From Numida meleagris (Eukaryota; Chordata; Aves; Galliformes; Numididae), in the NCBI RefSeq assembly GCF_002078875.1, contig NC_034411.1, positions 3,366,784 to 3,430,783 of the forward strand: a DNA stretch of 64,000 nt, in the 5' to 3' direction. Below are positions 13,471-26,373 of the stretch, in pieces. Position 1 is the first letter of the stretch, and every line of letters starts with the position of its first letter. The notes beneath the pieces were generated by a model. The model saw only the letters and a program-made list of their open reading frames with translations. It searched no databases and had not been told where the DNA came from. The position numbers were made by a program, and so were the translations under genes.

Positions 13471-15255
13471 AATATGTACACCACTATCATATTCCCCTCT
13501 GGGAATCCTTCCTGTCTCCGTCACAGCCTTGCTGAAGGGTCAGCAGCGGGAAAAACTTGGGTTTCTTCAGTGGCATCAGGATAATGTCCACTTTGCCCTT
13601 TCCTAATAGCATTTTTTCATTTATTTTTTCTGGTTTTTGTAGATGACTGAACATGAAGCTAACATTTTCAAGCAGCTACTTACACTTCAGTATATATTTT
13701 TAAACACTGAAGTTGTCCAGCTCCATGACCTTCTGGTTGTCACCAGCTCCCCTTTCCCTTGGCATTTCTGTGGGATGTGATGAGATCTTTAGAAGGTATG
13801 GACTGATGGAAATTTGTTTCACATTTGCAGTTTCTACAAACACATCTCCTCTAGTCATTTTGTAAATAACTATATATGCATCAAGAGAATGACTTCAATA
13901 AAACCTTTACTAGCCTGACTCATTTGTCTGAAGCAATAAGAATGTGTGCTTCATTTACAAAGATAAAATTGCAGAGTCTACTGTCCTCAAAAGGAAAAAT
14001 AACTTATTTAATTTCCTTTTAAAAAATGCATTCTGCGATGATCTTCTCATAGTAAGATCTTTTTCCACTAAGATTATATTTTCATTTTGTTTCATGATCA
14101 AATGGTGTAGGAATCTCAATCAGTCCATTTCAAAGCTCTTTCTGCTTCCTTCAGCTGCGCTGGCATGTTAATGAATTTAGAGAATTGCTAAAGCCTGAGC
14201 TTTGTGTATTATTGCTTTAAACTGGTTATGTCTTTGCTTAATTTGCTACCAATGGAAGAAATAGAAATACCAAGTCATGACCAGACTGTAGTTTTAAAAC
14301 ATACCATTGAGGTGAGCAGGTGTTTAGCTTTCTAGTGTGATGCCAAACTCCCTTCCTTTTCTTTCCATTGCATTTGCAGAGAGTGTCTGTGGTTCTTTAA
14401 AGCAACAAGAAGACAAACGTGGTGAATTGTCTTTACAAAAATGCCTCTGTGTGTAGCGTTGGCCACAGAGGTTCCTTCAGGTGTACCAAAACAGCTGTAT
14501 TAGAAAAATAGGCATGTAATTGTGGCTGAGTTCGATGCTTGACAAGGCCTAAAGAGGAAGAAGGATTGAGTGGCTCGCCAGGGGAAGAAGGACTGGCTGG
14601 GGCAAGGGCAGCTGGATGCAGGTGGGATCATAGCACATAGCAGCATTGTCTGGAGTAGTGATATGGGACCTTGTCTGTGAAATCTCAGCTCATTCTAGAA
14701 AGGTTATTCAAGACCTGGGCAGGGCTTATTAAAGAGGGCTGAAAATAATCAAAGAGCTCGAAAAATGTTCATCTGTGGAGAGAGTGGAACACTTGGCTTT
14801 GTTAGCCTGGGAAGGGAGGTGAACTGTAAGGCAAAAGTGGGATGAAAATGACAGGTCAGGAGGGAGCATCTCTTGAACATTTGTCCTCCATATAGCAGAA
14901 GGGCAAAAGGACCTTCTGGAAAACAGAAAGGTGGGGAATCCCACAGAATGAAGTGATTCATTAAAAAGGTCATGATTTAGAATAAATGATTTATAGTCAG
15001 GCTGATGTTGGGAGTGTAGCAGGGAAGGCTATGGGACATCTCTGTGGATATCCAAATCCTTGATATAAGAGCAATGATGATACAGTTTCTGGAAGGGATG
15101 TTCTCCTCTTGCTCTGCAGTGTAGGCATTGCTTGAAGTAATTGTGAAAGTCTGGATGAGACCCATGATGTACTGGATCTTTTCTTTCCCCAACACAGACG
15201 TATTTCCTGCAGAGAATCATAGGATATCTCAGTTTAACCATTCCCTACTGTTTGG
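13471..15255. other. Intergenic, no gene seen
   Basis: AT-rich unique sequence. The stretch 13,620-14,300 is free of recognisable repeats and could hold noncoding conserved elements, but the sequence alone cannot show this. Confidence 0.5.
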
Positions 15256-15664
15256 TCCCTCCCTCCCTCCCTCCCTCCCTTCCTCCCTTCCTTCCTTCCT
15301 TCCTTCCTTCCTTCCTTCCTTCCTTCCTTCCTTCCTTCCTTCCTTCCTTTCNTCCTCCCTTCCTTCCTTCCTCCCTTCCTTCCTCCCTTCCTTCCTTCCT
15401 CCCTTCCTTCCTCCCTTCCTTCCTTCCTCCCTTCCTTCCTTCCTTCCTTCCTTCCTCCCTTCCTTCCTTCCTTCCTTCCTCCCTTCCTTCCTTCCTTCCT
15501 TCCTTCCTTCCTTCCTTCCTTCCTTCCTTCCTTCCTTCCTTCCTTCCTTCCTTCCTTCCTTCCTTCCTTCCTCCCTTACTTCCTTCCTCCATTACTTCCT
15601 CCATTACTTCCTTCCTTCCTTCTTTCCTCCCTTCCTCCCTTCCTCCCTTCTTTCCTTCCTTCTT
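15256..15664. repeat. (TTCC)n polypyrimidine tract
   Basis: About 400 bp of TTCC and TTCCC units with almost no purine on plus, and one undetermined base at 15,352. The Pro/Ser/Leu-Phe and Lys/Glu-Gly ORFs on the two strands are translations of this repeat. Confidence 0.98.
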
Positions 15665-18112
15665 TGACACTATGTAATTTTCACTATTCTAAGTATAAAA
15701 TGGTAGCAGTGCTTTCCATTGTATCTCCATGTTCTTTCTCCTCGTGCAGTACTGGTCCATCTGCGGTGATCCATTGGCAAAATAACGCACAGAGGCTTTG
15801 GGGAAAGCACACATGCTTCCAGCATCAGACCCCTGCATGCCTTGCTGTTTTTGGTTTATCAGTGGCATCCTTTTGTCTTTGTCATCACAGACCTATCCAA
15901 CCCTGTCCCTTTTCTTTCTGTGTGGTACGCAATAAAATATGTTGAGTGGTAAAAAAGAGGAAATCAAGGCCATGAGTGAGTGCCCCTGCTTTCTCTGGAT
16001 TTAGCTGAAATAGGCTACTTTCAGATAAGAGCACCATTTTAGAACTTATACAACCAGATAAAAGACCAAACACTTTGGTGAGAATCAGAAAAGTTCACCA
16101 GGACTGGATTTAAACAAGCTGAGAATCTCATTTTCCCCTCCTCCATCCCCAAGTCATGTTCTTGTGTTTTCTTGTCTCCAATGTTCTAGCTGCAAAAATT
16201 ATAATTATTTGTGAGTTGTGGAGTAAATCTAAACCACAATACCTCAAGAGCTGAAGCCACAATCCAGCTGTCCACAGCATGCACCTCTGGGTCTAGGAGC
16301 ACCTGCAAGTCACACATCCAGTTGTGCTGAGGCCAAACTTCTGAATTACTCAGAGAGAAGTAACTTTATTTTTTCCTCTTGAAAAACATATCTTACGTGT
16401 TCTTTGAGACTGTTAGGTAAAATCTTGGTTGGAAGTATTTGGAGGCTCAGGAAAGTTTAGGTGGTGCTGTTCTGGCACGATCTGTACTGAGTCGAGGACA
16501 GGATTTTGGCTCTACATGCCAATTGCTCTCCTGTACCTTGGACATGCCCAGCCAGGGCTCACCTCCTGGCCCATGGAACTAGATGAGAAATACAGTCTCA
16601 ATTTCAGCAGAGTTTGGATCAGTCCCCAAAACAGCACATTTCTTGTTTGCATTTCACTTCCTTGTTGAAGATTAATCGATATAGTTCCCTACTCGACGCA
16701 GGAATGAGGGTGGAAGGGAGAACTCAACTCCGCTTAACCCCCAGTGTTGAAATCCGGGCAAGGAATGCTTAGTTTTATTTTCCTAGCCTTTCTTATCCTG
16801 CTTTGCTCCTCATGGGAGCTGTTTGCATGAGTGTTTTGGTGTCGTTCTATTTTTGCTAGCCTTTTCCTAATCCATGCAGCTCTGTGGGGTATATGAACAT
16901 TTAACATAGTTTCGTGTCATTTCCGTGTTGATTTTGCACAATGGAATTTTATTTAACGAATTACACATATATTTTGCTCAGGAAAGGAGGTGAAGTAAGG
17001 CTTAAAACTGAGTGGAAAAAGTGTACCAAAAACTCTGCATAGGCAGGATGGATACAGGTAGCCCAGGTCTCTGAATATTTTTAAACGCATCACCGTTGCC
17101 ATCTATATTTTGTCACTTGTGTTATGATTGCAGTAGGCATGGGTTAATATTGGCCCTTGAACACATTTTAGATGCAGTCATTCCCACACCAAGGAAAGGA
17201 AAAATACAGGGCATTTATTCACACAATGGTATGTGCTGCAGAGCATGCACTGGAGCCCCATGCCTGTGTTCCTCTGCAGTGCTGGGCAGTCACTGGGACG
17301 TGTAAAAAGGTACCTCTAGATGAAGGAAACAGAAAAGGGGTGAATTTTCTGTCCTGCCAACACACTTTCAGGTAGCAGCCAAGACCTCTTGCTCGCAGCA
17401 GTCCGTGTGTGGGGTAGCCAAGCAGAAAGCCCATGGGATGCTCCCTCCTGCCACCTGCACGTGTGACCAACACTAAGTTGCACTGACCATGCAAGTCACC
17501 CTTCTGATCATTATTTTAAGAAAACCAGGTGTCTGGACCTGCAGAGAGTCCTCCTCAGAGGTCTCCTCACTCCAGCATTGTTCAAACCGGAGATGGCAGA
17601 GACAGCGTAGTGATCTGTGCTAATGCTGAGTTAATAAGAAAAATCTCCTGTCAGCGCTGTGTGCATCCTGTTGTGAAAATCAATTCAAGAATATCACTTA
17701 AAGATTTTTTCAAGCTTGGCTGGGGCTTGTCATTCTTCGTTCACGCCTCATTTCCCAGTAAAAGTCACCATAAAGACATTTTTCAAGAACTTGCACCTAG
17801 TTTGAGCAATAAACACAACTGACATGAGCAGAATAGAAAAGTGACATGCAAATCAAATGGTGGTGGATGCAGGTGGGGAAGACCTTTGTTTTGTCTTGTT
17901 GGAGAGGTGGAGGAGCTGGGACACTAATTCCTTTCCCAAGGCAGCAGTGGTACCCAGCTGATGCAACGCCACAGGACAGCACATGGCCAGACTTACCCTT
18001 CATTTCTGCCCCCAACTCCCTTTTCCTCTTCAGTAAGAACTCAGGGTTTCCCTGCTCTATCTTCCTGGAAGCACCAAGATGCATCTGTGATAAAATGCAT
18101 CGGTGATACCAA
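15665..18112. other. Intergenic, no gene seen
   Basis: Unique sequence. The part 16,740-17,000 is AT-rich and repeat-free. ORFs at 17,096-17,822 show no recognisable domain. Confidence 0.55.
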
Positions 18113-18231
18113 AGGTTGTTGGACTAGATGATCTTAGTGGTCTTTTCCAACCTTAATTATTCCATGATTCTATGATTCTATGGTTCTATGATTCTATGAT
18201 TCTATGATTCTATGATTCTATGATTCTATGA
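18113..18231 (+). mobile_element. CR1 LINE 3' end with expanded octamer tail
   Basis: Starts AGGTTGTTGGACTAGATGAT and runs to nine tail octamers (ATTCTATG with ATTCCATG and GTTCTATG variants) at 18,159-18,230. Only the last 50 bp of the element body remain. Confidence 0.92.
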
Positions 18232-20221
18232 ATAACAAGATGTTGCAGTTCCTGTGCCCAAAACCATCTGAGGAGGCAGACTGAAGCCAAACACCTTCTG
18301 GCTGCAGATTCCAGCGATGTGCAGGGCACTGGGAGCTGGCTCCTTTGCTCCATGGATGAGAGGTTTAGACATTTTGCTAGGGAGGCTTGGAAAATCATCA
18401 ATGGTCCAGTTATTTTTCCAGAATTGCAAGTGGCTATGGCTTTTTGGCTTGCAGCTCAACTGCAGCCGGGGAGTTTTGGAGGAGAACTTACCTAGCTTCT
18501 GACACTTGCCTGCGTGCCAAGCAGGGAATGTGTCTGAATCATCTAAACGTGCTCCCTAAATGTGGAGACGTGAATAGCCCCAGCAAGGAGAGCTAGGGCT
18601 AAGAATGGAGGCATGGAGCACGAGATTTGGTGGGGATGGAGTTACAGGAGGATGCATGAGAGTGGGTGCTGCTCTGCATCCTCAGGGATGTGTATGCATG
18701 TTGAAATTAGGAATATTAAAACTACTTTTCAAGTGTTTTCTCACAATTAAAGATGCCACCAGCAATTCACTGGGTCTGTGTTACTCTGAGATCTGAATAA
18801 CTTAAAAATAGCTAAGCAAAATGAAAATGCCTTTTTGGTGATGAAGCTGGCAAGCTGTTGCTTAACTTGTCTGCAAGTTGCTGCTGTGCTCGCTGGTCCC
18901 TGTTCTGCAGGCTGGATGAAGACATTTGGTACCTGTTGGTGTAATTTACTGTCACCATGTTTGTTTTGGGTTCAGGCTGAGGTGACCCATGAAAGACAGC
19001 AGCTCTCTCGGGGCGGCAGAATAATAAAACACAACCCTTCCTAAATCGTTTTTTTCTGCATTTTTTTCAAAGTCTTCAGTTTTTTCTCACCATCCAACAC
19101 CACGAGCTCTTAGAGATGGCAACCAGCTCTCCTGTGTTGATATATCGCTTCTATTCCTTCTTTTTTTCCCATTTTTCCTCATCTTTTCCCATTTGCTGGA
19201 TTAGATGCTTCTTCCTCAGGCTTCTCTGACTTCTGCTGCTATTTCCTGTCCTCTCCGGGCCCCACAATACAAAGGGAGCTCCTCTTGAGGAGGGGTGAGC
19301 ATTGCTAAGAGTTGGCTGTGGGAAATGAGTAGAGAATGCCTGGGATGGGCAAGGACAGGGATGCGTCTCCCCAGACTGGTCTGAAGCCTCCTCCTCATGT
19401 GGCTAATTCTCCACTTTGCTGCTTCCTGTATCTGGCAGTGATCACATGCCTGGAAATCCACAAGAGCCAGCAGAGGAAGAAAAACCTGCAGTAGGAGACT
19501 GCTATTTTCCATGAGTGGGATGTAGAGGGTGCCATACCATAGATTACACCTGACCTTCTTCCGGTGCCAGTAGGCAAGGTGGCTCCCAGTGATGGCCTTT
19601 GCTTATCAGTGGCACTCTCTGTCAGAATGAAATTCTCAAGGAATTAAAAAACAATTGCAGACTGGCTCTGTGTCTGGTTTGCAAAGGCATATGCTTGGGT
19701 TCTGCCCATAGCGCAAAGATGGATGATGCTGTTCCTGGAAGTAACGTGGGAGGCATTGTCCTCCTGTGCTTTGGTTTGGTGTGAAATATAAGGTCAAATA
19801 TTATTTTTTCAGTATTTCCACGCATTAAAAGGAGTTGTGGCTCTGCAGTAGGAAGCCCATCTTGCTTTGACCTTGTCAATGTCTTTTCTTCGCGGATTGA
19901 GTTGGGCTCTGTTTTGAAAGATGAGGCAATGTGCTTGCACACAATCATTAAAGTTGCAACAGTGGTTGAAAATTACACAACATCCTACTGAGCAGATGTG
20001 GAATAAGCTGCTTTTCTGTTAGCAAGAGAAAATAAAGCCCCTTCTGCATCCTACCGCTATATTTGTGCACGCTGTGGTGCTCATCTTAGTAGTGTTTAAA
20101 GGCCACAAAGAGTGGAGCAAGTTTTGAGGTCATCGAGCAAGGCTGGAAGCCCTGCAATGGGAGCTAACTGTAACATCTTTCAAAGGGTTCTCCTGGGGTC
20201 CATATGTGTAGACTGGTAAAG
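18232..20221. other. Intergenic, no gene seen
   Basis: Unique sequence of mixed composition with short T-runs at 19,048-19,090 and 19,160-19,180. Nothing coding is supported. Confidence 0.55.
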
Positions 20222-20900
20222 CTGTTAACGTTCCCAATTAGGTTTTAATTTATCTTAGTTTCCTCAGTATTGCCATTAAAAGTCACACCATACAACCATT
20301 AAACCTTAGCATTACAATCTCAGAGTTTTGTCAGGTGCTAGCCAGCAAATCTCACTATATACAAGCCGGAGAAACTGGACTTTAATTCCAGCTTTAAAAA
20401 AAAAAAGAACGTTTAAATGGGTCAGGAGAATTTACCCTGGACATCTGTTTGACGTATAATGTGAGGATATTTAAAAGTCTTTTAACAAAAACAAATAAAG
20501 GCTTCCACATTCCCAAGGACAGAAACCATTTAATCTACTTGTACAGTCCTTTCAAGAATGTACCATTTTGGCAGGAGATATATGTCATTAAAGAAACAAC
20601 CAATAAGATTTATTATGGCTAATTTATGTCTGTAACAGCTAAGACATGTTTTGGGGCAGTAGAGCTCACCACGGGCAGTATTTTCCTTCCTGCACATTCT
20701 TATTGTTTTAGTTTATTATAGCAGCACGTCTTGTGAGATCATTTATTGCTTAGCATGATGGTACGAAGAACCCATTTATTACCGGGAGACATCAACACAC
20801 CAAGTGAGATCACTCCCTTTCCTTTGGGTCAGCGTACTGTAGGTGATGAAATCATGTATTTATCTACAACTTATTAGATGCATTTGATTGACTGGGGATC
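20222..20900. promoter_or_regulatory. Candidate conserved noncoding block
   Basis: A 680-bp AT-rich, repeat-free stretch with stops in all frames and many homeodomain-like cores, for example CATTAAA, AATTTATG and CCAATAAGATTTATTATGG. It resembles enhancer blocks of developmental gene deserts. Conservation is not shown here, only suspected. Confidence 0.3.
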
Positions 20901-21486
20901 CATTTTTGTTTAACCAACTGTGCTGATGAGGAAGTTTCTCAGTGTACTGCTGCAGTGTTTCAAAACAGCCGTTAAAATAATTATCATAAGGCAGGACCAT
21001 AGGGCAGTCCTGTAACACATGTTTGCAGTGAGAAGAGGACAGTGCTAGCAACTCAAAATACAAGCCATATGGAAAATTCATCCGCCTCAGAGGGGGAAAG
21101 GCTCAACCTGTTGTAGGTTTTTTATAAATTGGGAGCGGTACAGTAAATGTTTGGGATAACCCAAGTCACCAGTAGGTCTTTCCTGCCATTGGTGAACTCC
21201 TGACCTCATTTCCTTGGAGAGCTGTTAAAATGAAGTCAGAGGGCATGCAGAGTTATTTGCCGGCACCATTTTGACTTGTGTGGTCTAGAAAGTTAACAGA
21301 TTTTCCCTCTTTCCGAGAGATGGACACAGCAACCAGGGGAAAGATAAGATATCCTCATTAGCCTTCTGTGCAGGCTGGCCAGGAGGGCAGTGGGTGGGAT
21401 GGTGAGCACCACGAGGCAGAAGAGAACATCACTGCAGACAGGCTTCTCATCTGTGGTGTGAGAATAAGGCTGGCAATATCTTTGGT
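20901..21486. other. Intergenic, no gene seen
   Basis: Unique sequence without recognisable features. Confidence 0.55.
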
Positions 21487-21570
21487 CACAGAATCAAAGT
21501 ATGTCTTAAGTTGGAAGGGCCCACAAAGATCATCTAGTTCCAACTCCTCTCCTGGGGGAAGGGTTGCCAA
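21487..21570 (-). mobile_element. CR1 LINE 3' end fragment
   Basis: TCACAGAATCAAAGTATG leads into AGTTGGAAGGGCCCACAAAG and ATCATCTAGTTCCAACTCC, the reverse complement of the CR1 terminus. Confidence 0.88.
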
Positions 21571-24183
21571 TCAACTGATAGCCTGGCATTAAATCTTGCT
21601 GTGAGAGTTTACATGGTAGCTGGACAACCAGTCAAAATAAAGCAAAGCCGGGCAAACAAGGAGCTGGAGGACACGATGTTGATGTCAGAGCTCATCTGAG
21701 GACAAGGTCCTGTGGGCTGTAGCTGGCCTGCAGGCTGCAATGAGTAATGGTCAGTACCTTCCTACACAGTTTGCAGCCTCCCCTTACATCTCCTTCCTGT
21801 TTCAAAGTCTTGTATGATTCTAGTGTTCCTGGGAATGTGTCCTGCAACAAGTTTTAGGTGCTTCCTAGGTTCTGTGTACTGGGAACCTGCCTGGGCTTTT
21901 CTGGCAGTCTGAGGGAACCTGCTGGAAACTTGAATGTTGACAACTCCAGGCTCAGCCACACTCTGTTAGCTTCTGGCACAGCAGGCTTCCTTCCCTCTTA
22001 CTGCTCCCATTGCCTCAATAATCTCTATTACCATCTCTCTGACACGTGCGTGCCGTAGTTGTGTGCTAGACTGTACTACAGCCCTTTCTAACAGAAGCCT
22101 TTTCCTTTATAAGGGAATTTTTACCCTAAAATCTGACAGTAATTAAAGAATCCACATGTGCATACCATTCTGCCAACTGATTCACAAACTGCTCCATTAA
22201 TCACTTCCTACCAACATCCACCTTCCTTTCAAGGTCCCCCAGCCTTGCATGGTATCATGGTGCTGGAAGCACCCAGCCCTGACACCGGAAGGATGCTCGC
22301 CATCCCTCCACCCACGCCAATAGCACATTGGTGATGAATTAGTGTGAAAAGCAGTGGCAGCGGTCAATCTGCAACACTCCGAGGCTAAGCAGGCAAGTAA
22401 ATAGCAGGCAGCATGTTTCATTTTATCACCGCACTCCGGCAAACACCAGACATATGTTCTCTGGCATGATACAACTCCACAGCCTAAGGTAGATCATAGG
22501 AAACGCCAACTACTTTCAGCTGTGCCGGTGCGATGAAATGTTTCAGACATATGGTCCCAGGGCTAATCTGTATGTAGACGATGCCTGGAAATGTGGAGAA
22601 AGCGTTTGGGAATGAGCGGTACACGTCAGTGGATTCCCAAAGTCAGAGGCACGGGGGAGGCACTGGGCATGGAACAAGGGAAGCCCTGCTGGAAAACTCA
22701 GTAACTTGGGTCTCTAAGGCAAGTTTGTGTATTTCCCAGCCCAAGATTCTGTTCCTGTCCTCAGCAACTATCTCTATGGTTGTCATAACACATCTCTCTT
22801 GCAGCTGATTCACACTGCATTGTATTTTCCTCATACCCATGGTTTGCTAAGGAACTGAGGGAAATCCTGCTGGATCAGAGACTTGTTGTACAAAAGAGAA
22901 GGCTTTTTCAAGAGTTTGCAGAATTATAGTGCAAAGCCCCCTCTTCTTATCCATAGCAGTTTGTGTTCAGGTGGTTCAGTGCCGCAGGGACCAAATCTCT
23001 ATTTTCCACATGGGGCCCCTCACACACTCCTGTTCGGTTTGAGATGCTCTGTCCCCCACAACCCTCTGGTTCCTCCCCATGCTCTCAGCTCCATCTCATT
23101 CTCAGGGGAGCTCTCAGGTCATTCTAGGGGCCAGGAGTGACCAGTAGGAGCAACATCTGAGAATAAAGCCTGGGTGTGAAAATGAACAGAGTAAAGAGGC
23201 TTTTTCTCTCAAGAGTTTTTCCAGCCTCTAGTTAATATGTTGGTGGATGTGCAGTCTGCCAGCTGCATTAGACAGAAGGCCCTACTGTAATGCTCTAACT
23301 ATCCTTTACTGCCCTAGAAATCATTAAAATTACCTGGTTGGGATGGGTGGCTACTAATTTGTCTGTCTGCACACAGTCCTCTCCTCGTGGCTTTACAAAC
23401 CCAAATTTTGTGGCTTGGTGAAAGTCTCAGTGCTTAGATGAATCCAATTCCTCATCCAGGCACAGTGATACTTGCTGGTCTGAAAGCAAGTTCATAAATC
23501 AGAATAGATGAATATTCCTGGAGCACACTTCAATCAGCTTTAAGTGACTTAATTCAACTCAGGCTGATTCCTTATCGATTTAAATGACTCATTTAATCTA
23601 AACTTTAATGTCAATCAATCTTTCTACCTTGCCGCTCTCATCTTCCAAGGCAGGAGAAATGGGATCCAGCTGTTTGTGTTTAGGTTTGTGAATTGCTGCC
23701 AAGGCAGAGAAATGTTGGGTTTTTTTCTTTTGGTGTGCAGTTATCCAAACATTCCAGAAAGTTAGCTTCCCAAGCAAGAGGACACATGCCCTGACACCGC
23801 TGAGGAGTGTGACTGGAAGGGTTGTTGGAGGCCATCTGTCCATCCTTGCTGTGGAGCAGGCTCAGTCCCTGATATGCTGGCTCATCTTATTTGGATATCA
23901 TGCTTTCTAGACTTCTGACCATTCTTGGTGCTTTTTGCCAGGTCCCTCCAATGGACCCTTATCTTTCTTAAAGCCCGGGTACCTTTGCAAAGCGTGCAGT
24001 ACATGTAACAGAGTAAGACCAAAACAACCACAAATACAAATGCTAAATGAAGCATTAATTTTTTTTAATGAAGTAGGAAAATCAACATTATGTCCAAAAA
24101 ATATTCCTGTGCAGATTCAGCAGGTTGGTGATTCTTTACCTCTAGAGCTTCAGTGTCCAACAGTAGACACCCATGTCTTAGAA
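21571..24183. other. Intergenic, no gene seen
   Basis: Unique sequence of average composition; no ORF above 90 codons and no recognisable domain. Confidence 0.55.
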
Positions 24184-24380
24184 CCATAGAATCATAGAAT
24201 CATGGAATCACAGGATGGCTTATGTTGGAAGGGATCATCCTATTCCCTTGCCCAACTCCCTGCCTTGGGCTGGTCACCCCCCACCAGCTCAGGCTGCCCA
24301 GGGCCCCATCCAACCTGGCCTTGGGCACCTCCAGGGATGGAGGACCCACAGCTTCCCTGGGCAGCCTATTCCATGTCTTG
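24184..24380 (-). mobile_element. CR1 LINE 3' fragment
   Basis: Begins CCATAGAATCATAGAATCAT, continues through CCAGCTCAGGCTGCCCAGGG and CCTTGGGCACCTCCAGGGAT, and ends near TTCCATGTCTTG. It is the same subfamily as the plus copies at 30,454 and 31,628. Confidence 0.93.
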
Positions 24381-26307
24381 AATATTCTGAATTGATGGCA
24401 GCCAATGGAGTCAACGGCCTATGGATGTCAATGCTCAGTCTGACAGACTACACAGCTAGCAACTGATTAACTGAGGGATAATTGGGAGGAGACTTGTCAA
24501 GTATTATCACTGGCATCTTGAACAGTATTACCTACTAGCACAGGTGGGAACTGTTGGAGAATATCCACAATTGCTCAGGGAAACATCTGTGAATACTATC
24601 CTAAATGGGGAGTCAGTTATGCATTTCAAATCCCAGGGATAAGAGCACGTGAGGAAATTAAGTCCTTAACTGTTGTAAAGAGCTAGCAACAAGTGGCCAC
24701 AGGTATCAGAGCTCCAAAAAAAGAAGAAAGGTTGGAGGTGACTTCACCATGGGTCTCATGTTAACCACGCAGGGTGCGTGTCAAAGGCCATGGGACGGCA
24801 TACAAGTCCCAGCTCTGCACAAGCCCATGGACACCCTTGCAAGAGGCCAGCCTGAAATCTGAGAGCTGCCTTTCCATTTCTAGCACCCTCTGGCTGGGAT
24901 GGTGTCACAGACCTCCCAGGGCCATGTTTCAGCATGGTTCCAATTGTGGTCACGGGGATAAGTGCACTTGAGTTACTGTGCTGTGCCAGCCCAGCTCAGA
25001 TACTTCTGAGATGGCACTTCTATTATAAATCTTGAGTTCCAATCCTTTTCTCCAGCATCCAAAAATTCCTTCTGAGTTGAAAATTGGCACATATGGGCTT
25101 GGCTGTGGAGAATGTTTTTCCACCAAATTTGAAAGAAAAAAAAATTAGATTCAGCTGCTTTTAATTTAGGAAATTGGTGTCGGGGGGTGTATGTGGGTAT
25201 TGAAACGTCTGAAATCTCTTGTTGACAGACACCCCATTTTTTGTTTGTTTGTTTGTTTGTTTTGCTCTGGGCCTTTGGAATATGACATATTCCCTAGTCC
25301 AGACCGAGAATAGAGCACAGAAAGGTGAGTCTGCACCACCTCAGCGTACTGTGACTTTGGGGCAACATCAGTCCTCCTGCTGCCCATACACATTCCAGTG
25401 CATTATTTCATCTTTATTTAGGTAAGGATGTGCAGCTCTCTTTAATAGTTCAAGAGTATGTGTTTGTTCCTTCTGGCTGATTACATATTTTGGGGACAAA
25501 GGACTGAGTTTTAGTTTCTTGTGTCCTGTTCTCCTAGTTTCCGTGCACCTGTCAGTGACATCAGCCTCTGACTTTTTCTCAGATTTTGTCTAATGAAAGT
25601 TAAATAATGACTCAAAATCATCCTGTGGAAGATTCTGTGAACGTGGATGGCTGGGACACTCGCCTAGGATGAGCTGTTCCTGGATTTAGGAGTTTAAGTA
25701 AAGTCAGCCACGTTCTGGGGAAAGGATCTGGGGGCCGACTCAAGGAGTCAGGGCCCTAAGGAGAGGGTCATGGGGGCTTAGTGGGATCATAGCCCATTCA
25801 CCCCTCCAACTTGGTTCCTTCTAGCTGTTCGAAAAGCCTGCTGTTCTCCAGGCCCCATCTCCTTCTCAGTTGCCAGTGGAAGCTCAACACCTTCCCCGGC
25901 CTACCTCTTCCAGTGCTTCCCCTTCGTTAGCCTGCAGCCTTACCCTATCAGCCATGCACCCAATGGTGAATGGCTGCCTTCCTGTTTGCATCCGCCATTT
26001 GCAAATTTGAATGTTTATCACCATGCCTACATGTGGGCTGCTCTGAAAAAAGCTCAGCTCATTTCCTTCACCCATCAGGATAGGGTTTCAGGGGCTCAGC
26101 CTATTCTTCCCTTCCTCTGGTCCCTCTGCAATCAATCTGCACCTCTCCTGAGTCATGAACTCAAAGCTGAACAAAGCTCTGCATCTCTGCCTCATGTCTT
26201 GGGGCAATGCTCCCAGTGATGTATGCAAAAGCAGTCACCTTCATTTGGTGGTTTGATTTGCTTTCAGTCAGTAGTGAAGTAGTTTGCAGTCCTTGGGTCT
26301 GGTTCTT
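24381..26307. other. Intergenic, no gene seen
   Basis: Unique sequence with a (TTTG)n run at 25,237-25,263. No coding region is supported. Confidence 0.55.
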
Positions 26308-26373
26308 GCGGTTGGACTAGATGAACTTAGTGGTCGTTTACAACCTCACTGACTCTATGATTGCACGATTCTG
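26308..26373 (+). mobile_element. CR1 LINE 3' end scrap
   Basis: GCGGTTGGACTAGATGAACT, then TTAGTGGTCG and a decayed tail (CTCTATGATTGCACGATTCTG). About 65 bp of the element end. Confidence 0.82.

Noticed and set aside
15128..15677. Pro/Ser/Leu-Phe and Lys/Glu/Gly repeat proteins
   Set aside because: These ORFs are the TTCC microsatellite read in several frames.
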